Positions 22,962 through 31,928 of a DNA stretch of 40,847 nt are shown piece by piece. The stretch's first letter is position 1. Every line of letters begins with the position of its first letter. Source of the stretch: Candidatus Thorarchaeota archaeon SMTZ1-45 (GTDB lineage Archaea; Asgardarchaeota; Thorarchaeia; Thorarchaeales; Thorarchaeaceae). Where the stretch lies: assembly GCA_001563335.1 (NCBI GenBank), contig LRSL01000083.1, positions 1 to 40,847 of the forward strand, in the 5' to 3' direction. Both the position numbers and the translations under genes were made by a program. A model generated the notes under the pieces. That model was not told the DNA's origin. It saw only the letters and a program-made list of their open reading frames with translations, and searched no databases.

Positions 22962-25238
22962 CTATTGTAGATAGAGGGCAATGGTTAAAGTTGCTGTACA
23001 ATACTTACAACGAATTGGGAGGCGTCTTCCCATCTCTTCAACTTGTTCAACTTCTAGCGGTGCACCACAGCGAAGACAGACCCAAGAATCCATTGTTTCA
23101 GCCAGTTCATCAATAGTAGTGGGGAGCATTGCTACATCTTCACCAAGTGCTTGAACTCTCACACATGAATGCCGTCCATTTTCTGGGCCACTTATTAGAA
23201 TGATGACTGCAACCTTTTTCTGAGTGTACTTTCCTTCTGCATATCCCCTGATTGTGCCAATGAATTCTCCACCCACAATGCGTTCTTCACTATCAATAAT
23301 ATGGAAATTCTTTGCAGGCAGGATTTTTTCCGCTTTTGTGAAAAGTACTTGAGCATTCCAGTCCAGTGTTTGTTCTTGCTGCGTTTTCTCAAGACCTGTC
23401 AATATGAACTCAAATGATTCAGATGTTTTCTTAGAAGGCTGAAGCAAGTCGCAGACTGATCTTATCAGATACGGTTCAACACTTACAGTATGTAGTTGAT
23501 CTAGGAAGTCAATATAAGATACAGTAGCTACTATTTTGCCCTGCACACAGTCTTTTGTTGGGTAGAGTGTGAATTGAGGGCTTCTAAAGCCACCAACTTC
23601 AATTCGTGATATCGTTTTGACATTTTCACCTGCTAGTTCCATGCAATCCTGTGGATATGCAACAATGGAAACAGTGACGTTGGTTATTACATAGCCACTA
23701 TCATTCCTCACCTTGACCTTGAAATCAAATTTGCCTCCAACAATCTCACACCCCCGGAAAACTGCAACTCCAGTTTCGCTATGATCAATTGTAGTAGAGG
23801 AATCCTCCAAAATAACAGGAAACTCCGGTTCAGACACCTCAATGGGAGGTTTAGTCTTATCCTCTTGGATTTCATTATACGCGGCTTGCATGGCTTCAGC
23901 ATGGTCAGGTGGAATTTCAAGTACAGTTTTTCCATGAAGCGGGCAAAGCAGAACAACTCGATCCTCACGAACATGAGGTTCAATATAGACGAGGTCGAGA
24001 GATTCGTAGCATTCAGGACACTGATAGAGCCTCTTGTATAACCCAGTTAGCGTTTTTTGATCCAATCCAGGAATGAACAATCTTTTACTTCGATGCCCAT
24101 TTCGGCATTCAACATCCAGCTCTATTAGATTGCGTCGTTCTTCAACATCGCGAACGTTCACTGGCATACTGCATTTTTCACAGCTCAGACTCCTAACGAT
24201 TGAAGGCATTCGGTCAATTAATACTTGGTTTTCTTCAACCAATTTGAAGACATCAGGTGGTACCTCACGTTTCATTACACCATGAACAGGACATACTATT
24301 CTAAATCCAACTTTCTTCTTTGTCTTCTTCTTGTCAAGGATATGAGTGAGATGACCACACTCATCACAGGTTAAGAGTGCAGTTGCAACACGTTGTACTA
24401 CTGACTCAGTCCAAGCTATTGGTAAAACTCTGTCTGGAGTGCTTTTTGTGCCAGGACAGATACATTTCAGCTTGTACCCTTGTTTATCTTCTTCAATACT
24501 TCTTATAGCGAGTGACCGACGGCAGTCATGAGAAGTAAGTGAAGATTTTACGACTGCATCATCAGGAATCTCAGATACAGCCTCTTGAAGGAGATCAATT
24601 TGAGTTGATAGAATATCCTTCTTTGATGTTCCATGAATAGGACATGATGTTGTAAGTCGTGCGGTATTCCCCCGCGTTTCTATATCAGTAATATGACCTG
24701 GTAAACCACATTTGTCACAATGGACAACTCGTTGTAGAATATTCTTTAGCAAGCTAATTTCTAGACTGCTGGGAAGATATCTTGTGGTTTTGTGACCATT
24801 CGCGCATCGAGTTTCTACTTCAAAAATACCTTGTCGCAAGTCAATCTCATTAACTGCGAATACTAACCCGCAATATGAGCATCTAAATGAGTCAATGATT
24901 GAACGAGGGCTGTCAATATCTGCACCTGCAAGTTCTACCATTGCATGAAAAGCACGAGGAAACTCACGCTTCTGCGGTCCATGTATTGGACAAAGAAAGA
25001 TACTCTCAATGCTATTTCCATGACCACGTTCCTCAATATGGGTCATATTAGAACCACATTCTGTACATGTATAGAGCCTTTTGAAAACTTCAGGAGCCAT
25101 ATCTTTAGCCTGATGTTCAGATAGTCGGCGAACGCTCTTGTGACCTCTCAGACATTGTACATTCATTGTCAGAATCTTATCTTTCATCTCAGCACTTCGA
25201 ATGTAAAGGGGTTCACTGCAGCTCTTGCACGAAAACAC
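22962..25238 (-). CDS. Eight-module zinc-array protein with appendage-like C-terminal region (paralog B)
   Basis: 758 residues from a GTG at 25238. Residues 1-480 hold the same eight alternating Cys/His modules as the downstream paralog (CKSC with CLRGHK, CTEC with CPIHG, CSYC with CANGHK, CDKC with CPIHG, and so on). Module 5 is degraded: it reads SHDCRR and CICPGTKS, losing a Cys and the His. After about residue 510 comes a beta-sandwich-like stretch (FDFKVKVRNDSGYVITNVTVSIVAYP, then RIEVGGFRSPQFTLYP) followed by an alpha/beta stretch (VRVQALGEDVAML near its end) and a four-Cys ribbon (CLRC, CKYC). This order resembles the appendage of adaptins and gamma-COP; that is pattern recognition only. 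90 nt separate it from the paralog. Confidence 0.75.
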   Translation of the reverse strand: MFSCKSCSEPLYIRSAEMKDKILTMNVQCLRGHKSVRRLSEHQAKDMAPEVFKRLYTCTECGSNMTHIEERGHGNSIESIFLCPIHGPQKREFPRAFHAMVELAGADIDSPRSIIDSFRCSYCGLVFAVNEIDLRQGIFEVETRCANGHKTTRYLPSSLEISLLKNILQRVVHCDKCGLPGHITDIETRGNTARLTTSCPIHGTSKKDILSTQIDLLQEAVSEIPDDAVVKSSLTSHDCRRSLAIRSIEEDKQGYKLKCICPGTKSTPDRVLPIAWTESVVQRVATALLTCDECGHLTHILDKKKTKKKVGFRIVCPVHGVMKREVPPDVFKLVEENQVLIDRMPSIVRSLSCEKCSMPVNVRDVEERRNLIELDVECRNGHRSKRLFIPGLDQKTLTGLYKRLYQCPECYESLDLVYIEPHVREDRVVLLCPLHGKTVLEIPPDHAEAMQAAYNEIQEDKTKPPIEVSEPEFPVILEDSSTTIDHSETGVAVFRGCEIVGGKFDFKVKVRNDSGYVITNVTVSIVAYPQDCMELAGENVKTISRIEVGGFRSPQFTLYPTKDCVQGKIVATVSYIDFLDQLHTVSVEPYLIRSVCDLLQPSKKTSESFEFILTGLEKTQQEQTLDWNAQVLFTKAEKILPAKNFHIIDSEERIVGGEFIGTIRGYAEGKYTQKKVAVIILISGPENGRHSCVRVQALGEDVAMLPTTIDELAETMDSWVCLRCGAPLEVEQVEEMGRRLPIRCKYCTATLTIALYLQ

Positions 25239-25347
25239 TACTATACACCACTGAATGAAAGAGAGTTAGCAGGTACATTAGGTTTTCATGATAGACTATT
25301 AAGGGAATTTCAGGTGAGCTCTGCTTTTATGGTTCTTTTCCCATCGT

Positions 25348-25839
25348 TTACTCTTCAAAAGTGTCAGAGTTCTCAGAAGAATCCTCATCCTCTTCTATAT
25401 CCTCAACTACCTTTTTTCCTGGGCTCTTTGATGTTTCTCTCTTTTTCTTCGATTCAATGAAATCTTCTAAATCCTTAACAATTGGGATATCAGCCCTTTG
25501 AAGAGCTAATGAAGAACCATAGAATAAAATCAGGATTCCACCAAAAACGATCATAGCGGGACCGATAAACCATCCTACTACAGGTACTAGGAATATATAG
25601 TATCCTAATACTTGAATAAGTCCACCTATCAGCAATCCAGGAAAAGCGATGTTGACAGGTTTCGTCATCGCAGACTGTACTGTTAGAATGCAAGTAAGTC
25701 CAAACCCGACAACTGTGAAGAAAACGCCTATAAATTGGATAAAGAAGCCCAAGTACCAAATAATGGCTCCAATCAATATCATTACAATGTTTTGTGATGT
25801 TGTTAATTGTTCAAATACTTCTAGTGGCTTGTCATCCAT
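25348..25839 (-). CDS. Small membrane protein with acidic tail
   Basis: 163 residues from the ATG at 25839, which has GGTGAGG a few bases upstream; a longer frame reaches 25866 without such a site. Three or four hydrophobic helices fill residues 15-115 (QNIVMILIGAIIWYLGFFIQ, FFTVVGFGLTCILTV, FPGLLIGGLIQVLGYYIFLV, FIGPAMIVFGGILILFYG). The last 45 residues are charged: a Lys-rich stretch (ESKKKRETSKSPGKK) then an acidic end (EDIEEDEDSSENSDTFEE). No family is recognised. Its position 33 nt after the HD-family gene on the same strand suggests one transcript. Confidence 0.65.
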   Translation of the reverse strand: MDDKPLEVFEQLTTSQNIVMILIGAIIWYLGFFIQFIGVFFTVVGFGLTCILTVQSAMTKPVNIAFPGLLIGGLIQVLGYYIFLVPVVGWFIGPAMIVFGGILILFYGSSLALQRADIPIVKDLEDFIESKKKRETSKSPGKKVVEDIEEDEDSSENSDTFEE

Positions 25840-25899
25840 TTTCCTCACCAATACTGTTGCGTACATCGCGAGATATTATGTATTGTGGAATATGAGAAG

Positions 25900-27174
25900 C
25901 TACTGACTTCCAGTTGTGTCAACACTCTCAAGAACTCTATCTGCAGGTTTCTTTAGCTTAGTTCGATACCCACGGGTTGTGTACACACGCACCGGCTTTA
26001 GGATTCTCGAGAAGCTTCTGGCCATTGGGCTCAAGTCAGTAGCATGCCAAAACTCGTAGCCACTGGAACCTCGTTCAAAGAGAACAAGATCTTCAAAACC
26101 GAATCGTCCAGGATAGAATGTTACAGATGCTCGGTCAGGATAGTCAATGTAGACATTACTTGGATCAATACCAGCATCATCTGCAATCTCTTTTTCCAGT
26201 GAATATAGTCCATCAGCTGTTGCTAGCTTTCCTAGGAATGTCGGGTCTGAAATAGCTCTTGAGCTAACTAGCTTGATGAGATTCCTTCTTCTAAAGTCAT
26301 TATAGATAGCTTTTGCCACTTTCATCTCATCAGTGTCATCAGGTGTGATATGGAGCAACTGGTATAGAAACGATAAATCATCACACCTCAGAAATGATTC
26401 AAGATCCTCGGTAGGTAGAGAAACCAATTGAGACCCGACCTCATCTAAAATCCTAAGAAGCATAAGTTCCGCTGCACGAACGGTCTTATGGAAATAGACA
26501 GCCTCAAACATGTTGGCTGCAGCAGACAAGTAAGATTCTAGTGTGAACAGAGAACTTCGTTCAACTGCAATCTTGTTCTTTGCTATCCTAGTAGCAGAGA
26601 ATAGTCTTCTGAATTCGAGCTGTGCATATTCCACTCCTGCAAAGTATGAGTCTCGTTCAAGGTCATCTATAAGCTCAGGATTGATTGGACAGTGAATGAG
26701 GTCAATATTAATCCCTCTTATGGGAATTCCTTTGTGAATGAGGTCAATTACTTCATTTTTAGTGAAGCCATGATTTTCAACAATATCTCCAACTTTGGAC
26801 TGTCCGACGATTAACTTCACAATCCTGGGACGAGTTATGCCTCGTACAGAGAGAAATTCCTCAGATACATTTCCCCAAGGACCATTGGTCAGCATTAGAA
26901 GCAATGACGCAAGTCTACCCTTGAGAACTTCATCAACATCACCACCCAAGTACTCGAGGAAAACCTCGGTCATGTGCATGAACCCTAGTGTTCTACCCAT
27001 CAAAGACGTAGCAGCACCAGGATAAACCAGTGATAGTCCTGCAGGACTCTGAATGTACCGAAGTCTTTGACTCAATCGTAAATCGATGATCTCCTTTTCT
27101 AGAGCAGTCAAAGCGATATATCCATGGATTGGGTCTTTGATTTCGATGACTATGGGGAAATCTGTCAATGGCAT
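25900..27174 (-). CDS. HD-superfamily phosphohydrolase-like protein lacking the HD metal ligands
   Basis: 424 residues from the ATG at 27174. The frame of dNTPase-like HD proteins is clear: EIKDPIHGYIALTALEKEIIDL and LSQRLRYIQ at the start, YPGA at 51-54, IDDLERDSYFAGVEY near 185, and a family-like C-terminus with YIDYPDR. But where active members have HTRFEHSLG this one has TSLMGRTLG (55-64), and where they have LLHDIGHGPF it has LLLMLTNGPW (91-100). So the His and the HD pair that bind metal are gone, while the fold-forming residues remain. It probably serves as a binding or regulatory protein, not an enzyme; that is inference. It shares a short divergent promoter region with the M28-type genes. 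Confidence 0.8.
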   Translation of the reverse strand: MPLTDFPIVIEIKDPIHGYIALTALEKEIIDLRLSQRLRYIQSPAGLSLVYPGAATSLMGRTLGFMHMTEVFLEYLGGDVDEVLKGRLASLLLMLTNGPWGNVSEEFLSVRGITRPRIVKLIVGQSKVGDIVENHGFTKNEVIDLIHKGIPIRGINIDLIHCPINPELIDDLERDSYFAGVEYAQLEFRRLFSATRIAKNKIAVERSSLFTLESYLSAAANMFEAVYFHKTVRAAELMLLRILDEVGSQLVSLPTEDLESFLRCDDLSFLYQLLHITPDDTDEMKVAKAIYNDFRRRNLIKLVSSRAISDPTFLGKLATADGLYSLEKEIADDAGIDPSNVYIDYPDRASVTFYPGRFGFEDLVLFERGSSGYEFWHATDLSPMARSFSRILKPVRVYTTRGYRTKLKKPADRVLESVDTTGSQ

Positions 27175-27206
27175 GTATTATTCAACCGTCTTTTTGGTCA
27201 CTTTAG

Positions 27207-27216
27207 AGATATAAAA
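27207..27216. promoter_or_regulatory. Shared TATA region between divergent genes
   Basis: The 95-nt gap between the HD-family gene and the first M28-type gene holds one strong AT box. On the plus strand GATATAAAAAACC is a TATA element for the peptidase gene; on the minus strand GGTTTTTTATATC reads as TTTATATC, 25-30 nt from the HD gene's ATG. One site may serve both directions. Confidence 0.45.
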
Positions 27217-27269
27217 AACCCTGAAATACTTGCCTCTCTTTGTTCATACGAGAACCTTCTTGAGGAGAT

Positions 27270-29138
27270 TTGTCAAAGCGAAACATCATGAGAAGACAGT
27301 GGGTTTTGCTTTTCCTGGTGCTGTTGTTTTGTACCAGTACAGTTGCAGTAGGAGATCCAAAACCCATAAGCATGGTTGTGGAACCCGCTAGAGATGCTCA
27401 GTCTCAAAAAACTATACAGAGAGTCTATGGCACAGACCTCTCGGAAATAATCTACTCAGCTGTTACACTTTTAGAGTATCGGAAATTTGTGAAGGAAATA
27501 TCTGAAAATGGTTCGAGATTCATTACTACTTCAGGTGAAACAAGGTTAGAAAATAATCATAATGCAAGAGAGTATATCAAGCAAAAGCTAGTTGAACTTT
27601 CAAAGGGCAGAATCGAAGTTGAAGAAATTGGTAGTTACAAGAATGTTGTTGGGAAATTGCCAGGGTATCTCCCTGGTAATAACCCAGCACTTGCAATTTC
27701 AGCTCACTACGACTCGCCTGAAGGCTCACCAGGTGCTAATTGTGATGGCAGTGGAATCGCTGCAGTTCTAGAGCTTTCAAGGGTTATGTCTCAATATCGA
27801 TGGCCACTTGATATATACTTCATAGCATTCAATGGTCTATTCGGTTTTCGATTCATGCAAGGGAGTCCAGAGGTGGCTATTGAGTTTAGAAACAGAAACT
27901 TAGAGTTCTTGATATTTTATAATGTCGATACAATTCTGGTCCAAAACCCAGAATCTCCATCTGATGAGCGAATTCTAATGGGATATGGGACATTAGGACA
28001 GTCAGATTATCATCGTGGGCAATACTGGGCGGAGTTAGCGCGTACGATGAGCACTAATATCGGCGACGACCTAATAGTTCCAGTTCCCTCTGGGATTTTT
28101 CCATTCTGGACTGCTTCTGATCATTATGCATTATTTAATAGAGATTTCAATGCTATCTGTGCTTTTGAATCGGGTTTTGCAGTTGATTCTTCATTTCATA
28201 GAGGAAATGACACTTGGAGTAATCCTCTAATTGACTACAACTTAGGTGTAGAAACAACTGCAGTCATAGGTGCGAGCATGGCACATATTATGGGGCGTAC
28301 ATATGGTGAACAGACGGAATTGAAATATGATTTCATAATGGGCGTCCGTAGACAAGAAGTCTTCTACATACCAGTCACTACTCCAACTACATTGAATCTC
28401 ACTGTTAGGTGGTTCGGTGGCTCTTCCTCATTCTTATTATTAGATCCGTCAGAGGGACTTGTTGCATTGCAAACCTATAATCACTCTTCAGCATGGAACC
28501 AAACCAATGTATTCAGTCCATTTGTGTCGACAAAGGGATTATACACATTGATTGTACAGAAAGATCATTACGATCCAGTTGGCTACGAAATGCAAATCAC
28601 CTATCAAACAGACATTGATGGTAATAGTGTTAAGGATAGTCAGGAATATTGGATTGATCAAGCTCTTTTTGCTTCGGACCAAGATAGCGATGGTCTTAGT
28701 GATGCTGAAGAGATTCTGTATGGTACTGATATGTTGAATTCTGATTCTGATGGAGACACAATGCCTGATAAATTCGAGATTGATGTGGGTCTTGATCCCA
28801 ACAATCCAGCAGATGGAAATCAGGATGCGGATGGTGACAATCTGAGTAATGCTCAAGAGTATTCAAGGGGATTGAACCTATTCTCAATCGATTCAGACTC
28901 AGATTTAATGGATGATCTCTGGGAAGTAGAAAATGGGTTGGACCCGCTAGTTGATGATTCGATGCTTGATCTAGATGGTGATGGAATCACGAATCTCCAA
29001 GAGTATCTAAATGGAACCAATCCCCAAATTCCTGAAGCGATGGAAACAACAGTAATATGGATTGCCACACCAGTCTTAGTCATTGCTGGAATCAGTGCAT
29101 TTGTTTATGTTCTTAAACGAAGAGAAACATGGAATTAG
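27270..29138 (+). CDS. Secreted M28-family protein lacking key metal ligands, with calcium-type repeats and membrane anchor
   Basis: 622 residues from a TTG at 27270 (an ATG at 27288 is the alternative; GAGGAG sits just before the TTG). A signal peptide (WVLLFLVLLFCTSTVAVG) leads to an M28 aminopeptidase-like domain (about 60-345). The first ligand HYDSP is kept (H146), but the bridging Asp is Cys (GANCDGSG, C158) and the catalytic Glu pair is Asn-Gly (FNGLFG, 188-189). D220 and H310 remain. It is therefore probably inactive. Next comes a beta domain, then Asp-rich repeats like calcium-binding thrombospondin type 3 repeats (DSDGDTMPDKFE, DADGDNLSNAQEY, DLDGDGITNLQEY), and a C-terminal helix (TTVIWIATPVLVIAGISAFV) with a basic end. 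The active-looking paralog follows 12 nt later. Confidence 0.88.
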   Translation: MSKRNIMRRQWVLLFLVLLFCTSTVAVGDPKPISMVVEPARDAQSQKTIQRVYGTDLSEIIYSAVTLLEYRKFVKEISENGSRFITTSGETRLENNHNAREYIKQKLVELSKGRIEVEEIGSYKNVVGKLPGYLPGNNPALAISAHYDSPEGSPGANCDGSGIAAVLELSRVMSQYRWPLDIYFIAFNGLFGFRFMQGSPEVAIEFRNRNLEFLIFYNVDTILVQNPESPSDERILMGYGTLGQSDYHRGQYWAELARTMSTNIGDDLIVPVPSGIFPFWTASDHYALFNRDFNAICAFESGFAVDSSFHRGNDTWSNPLIDYNLGVETTAVIGASMAHIMGRTYGEQTELKYDFIMGVRRQEVFYIPVTTPTTLNLTVRWFGGSSSFLLLDPSEGLVALQTYNHSSAWNQTNVFSPFVSTKGLYTLIVQKDHYDPVGYEMQITYQTDIDGNSVKDSQEYWIDQALFASDQDSDGLSDAEEILYGTDMLNSDSDGDTMPDKFEIDVGLDPNNPADGNQDADGDNLSNAQEYSRGLNLFSIDSDSDLMDDLWEVENGLDPLVDDSMLDLDGDGITNLQEYLNGTNPQIPEAMETTVIWIATPVLVIAGISAFVYVLKRRETWN

Positions 29139-29150
29139 AGAGGACATTGC

Positions 29151-30974
29151 ATGAAACAAGACCCGCTAATCTTCATCATTTGCATGATTCTACTTGTAAG
29201 TCCTATCAATGGGATATCGCTAACAGTGATTGATACGCATACTGATTTGCATACACTCGCTCCAGTTGGAATCGAGAGAGTTTATAGCACTGATTACTCA
29301 CACGAGGTCTTTGAGTTGGTATCACTGACCCATTTTAGGAATTTCATCATAAAGCTCACTGAAAATGGATCAAGACCAGCAGGAATACCATCTAACTTGG
29401 GAGGAAACAATGTTGCTGCAAGAAACTGGATTGCCAATGAATTACAATCAGTTTCCAAGGGTAGAATCGAAGTTGAAGTATTGGGACATTATGCATCGGT
29501 TCTAGGTAAGCTTCCAGGTTATCTTCCAGTGGATGCTCCAGCATTAATGGTTGGAGGACATTATGATTCGGTTGAAGCTGCACCTGGAGCAAATGATGAT
29601 GGAACGGGAATAGCTACCGCTCTTGAACTTGCCAGAGTTATGTCAAAATACAATTGGCCGCTAGACATTTATTTTGGAGCTTGGAATGCCGAAGAAGATG
29701 GTCTGTTGGGGAGCAGAGAGGTCGCGGCTATCTTGAGAGATAGAGGTGTTGAACTGCTAGCATACTATAACGTGGACATGTTACTTGTACCTGACCCAGC
29801 AGCTCCCCCAGGAGGAGATGTTCTGATGGCATTTCCAATAGGAGATTATCATCTTGGGAAATATTGGGCAGACCTAACAAGAGTAATGAGTAATAATTAT
29901 GGACTCCATAGTATTCAACCAGTAGCCTCCAATGATTTCTCAGGGTGGGAGCGTTCTGACCATTGGCCATTTGTACAGAGAGGGTATACAGCACTATTTG
30001 CACATGAAAGTGGGTTTGCTTACGATACAGCATATCATTCTCCAAGTGATGTTTGGTACAACCCACTCTATAATTATGAAATTGCTATTGATACAGTCAA
30101 AGCGATAGGTGGTGCAATGGCGTTCACAATGGCGAGGGCGTTTGGGGAACCAACAACCCATGATATCTCATTCACCTTACAGGAGGATCAGAATAGGACC
30201 TATATGTTTGCCATTAGTACTCCTACGATTGTTAATGTAACTTGTCGCTGGTTTGGAGGAGGGACATCTATCTCACTTTATGACACAAATAATCAGTTAA
30301 TCACTCAAATGGTTGATGATGAAGCATCACCTTGGGTTCAAACACAGATAATTAGTCAGAGCGTTGTTTCTGAAGGTATCTATAGGTTATTCATCGCCAA
30401 CAATGGGGATAGAAGTGTTGGACATGAGATGGTCTTGACTTATTATTCTGATATTGATGGTAATGATATTCTTGACAATGAAGAGTTTTGGTTTGACCAA
30501 GAGTACTTCACAATGGATTCAGATTTGGACTCGATAAGTGATGGTCAGGAGATGATTCTAGGTACAAATCATGAATCAAACGATTCGGATTCTGATACGA
30601 TGCCAGACTCTTGGGAGATAGAAAATGGACTTGACCCATTAGACCCAAGTGACGCAGCAGGAGACAATGATGAAGATGGTGTCATAAATACCATGGAATA
30701 TGAATACAATTGTAATCCCAATAACTCAGACTCTGATTCAGATGCAATGCCAGACCTTTGGGAGATTGAGAACGGTCTTAATCCAGTACTGGATGATTCA
30801 TTGGATGACCCAGATAATGATGCTGTCACTAACATCCAAGAATATCTGGATGGAACAGATCCTCAATTCGCAGAGCTAAGACCAGAACGTCTAGTGGGGC
30901 CAACACTTGCTTTTGTGTCAGTTGCTGCCATTGCAATAATAGCTTATCATGGAGTTCGTAAAAAAATTGGATAA
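29151..30974 (+). CDS. Secreted M28-family aminopeptidase with calcium-type repeats and membrane anchor
   Basis: 607 residues from an ATG at 29151. It matches the preceding protein domain by domain: signal peptide (LIFIICMILLVSPINGIS), M28 domain, beta domain, Asp-rich repeats (SDSDTMPDSWEIENGLDP, DNDEDGVINTMEY, SDSDAMPDLWEIENGL) and a C-terminal helix (GPTLAFVSVAAIAIIAYHGV). Here the metal ligands are complete: H137 (GGHYDS), D149 (GANDDGTG), the Glu pair E181/E182 (WNAEEDGLLGS), D209 (YYNVDM) and H296 (AYHSPSD). It should cleave N-terminal residues of peptides outside the cell, anchored in the membrane. With its inactive twin it may work as a pair, one as enzyme and one as binding partner; that is inference from adjacency. 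Confidence 0.92.
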   Translation: MKQDPLIFIICMILLVSPINGISLTVIDTHTDLHTLAPVGIERVYSTDYSHEVFELVSLTHFRNFIIKLTENGSRPAGIPSNLGGNNVAARNWIANELQSVSKGRIEVEVLGHYASVLGKLPGYLPVDAPALMVGGHYDSVEAAPGANDDGTGIATALELARVMSKYNWPLDIYFGAWNAEEDGLLGSREVAAILRDRGVELLAYYNVDMLLVPDPAAPPGGDVLMAFPIGDYHLGKYWADLTRVMSNNYGLHSIQPVASNDFSGWERSDHWPFVQRGYTALFAHESGFAYDTAYHSPSDVWYNPLYNYEIAIDTVKAIGGAMAFTMARAFGEPTTHDISFTLQEDQNRTYMFAISTPTIVNVTCRWFGGGTSISLYDTNNQLITQMVDDEASPWVQTQIISQSVVSEGIYRLFIANNGDRSVGHEMVLTYYSDIDGNDILDNEEFWFDQEYFTMDSDLDSISDGQEMILGTNHESNDSDSDTMPDSWEIENGLDPLDPSDAAGDNDEDGVINTMEYEYNCNPNNSDSDSDAMPDLWEIENGLNPVLDDSLDDPDNDAVTNIQEYLDGTDPQFAELRPERLVGPTLAFVSVAAIAIIAYHGVRKKIG

Positions 30975-31049
30975 TAATCCAAGAAGGTCACTTGCTAAAG
31001 ATTCAAATTACCCATAAACAACCGCAAACAAGGGACCGGTGAGAAGGTA

Positions 31050-31928
31050 TTGTTCGTTCCGAGCAGGAGGTCGTTACGATTAGTCGAAATTCAGGAGAGT
31101 GTTCTTCCTGAAGATGAGTGGCTGATAGGAATCTCTGACCTCGGATATTTCAAAGGAGTTGGATACTCCATGCCTATCGTCAATGAGTATGGCGATGAGA
31201 ATGATTTAGGTAACCTCTATGCGTTCCTGCCAGGGTTATTCTATTGTTCATCTCAACAGACATCGGTTGATGCTGTGTTAATTGAGGTTACTCACAAAAG
31301 CCTATCAGGAGTTATGCTTCCTAGCTTCAGACCTGAGGATGTTAGAACATTTGATGTGAGTGGCGGATTATACTTAGATGAGAAAGGGAAAATCAAACCG
31401 GTTGAATTGACAACGGACACCCTTGGAAGTTTTGGGGTGGAGTCTTTTCTAAGAGACTCTGGGTTAAAGCAGGAAGCATTCAATTACAAGAGGGAGGTCC
31501 AGATTGCTTCTCATCTTGCTGGGATAGTCCCACTGAGTGAACTGAAAAAAGCCTACGTTTCTAGCTCATTCTTACAATCAAGACTCATGAAGTTGCTCGA
31601 TGATATTCAGTTCTATGGACTCAAACCTCGAAAGAGAGTTTATGTGAGAAACAGAAACCATCCCTATGGTACTGTGGTTGATGTGAAGTACGGAGGTCTT
31701 GATGATGAAACTAAGTTCGAAACTGGAGTGAGACTTAGAATTCCCGATGATTTGAGATTAGAAAAGGAACTGAGCAATCTTTCATTTTCAAAAATGGTCG
31801 ATTCCGGGGTTGAGATAGATGTAGAGAGAGCAATCCTTGACATGTTGTTATACGTCAGGTTCGAACTAGAGGGTAATGTGAATCACAAAGATGTCTTGAA
31901 GAAACTGTTTGAGGAGGAATCTGGTTGA
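31050..31928 (+). CDS. Unknown protein, first of a coupled pair
   Basis: 292 residues from a TTG at 31050, with GGTGAG about 8 nt upstream. No signal peptide or membrane helix. The first half is beta-rich (WLIGISDLGYFKGVGYSMPI, FLPGLFYCSSQ, VDAVLIEVTHKSLSGVMLPSF). The middle is helical, and residues 195-235 (RKRVYVRNRNHPYGTVVDVKYGG) look like a small beta-barrel of the PRC or SH3 kind. The end is helical and acidic. I do not recognise the family. Its stop overlaps the next gene by four bases (TTGA), so the two products are made together and probably interact. Confidence 0.65.
   Translation: MFVPSRRSLRLVEIQESVLPEDEWLIGISDLGYFKGVGYSMPIVNEYGDENDLGNLYAFLPGLFYCSSQQTSVDAVLIEVTHKSLSGVMLPSFRPEDVRTFDVSGGLYLDEKGKIKPVELTTDTLGSFGVESFLRDSGLKQEAFNYKREVQIASHLAGIVPLSELKKAYVSSSFLQSRLMKLLDDIQFYGLKPRKRVYVRNRNHPYGTVVDVKYGGLDDETKFETGVRLRIPDDLRLEKELSNLSFSKMVDSGVEIDVERAILDMLLYVRFELEGNVNHKDVLKKLFEEESG

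Noticed and set aside
25900..27174. Annotation as an active dNTP phosphohydrolase
   Set aside because: The His and His-Asp metal ligands are replaced at both motif positions, so only the family, not the activity, is supported.
28539..28887. Minus-strand frames opposite the calcium-type repeats
   Set aside because: The repetitive Asp codons on the plus strand create long antisense frames; the plus-strand protein is clearly the coding one.
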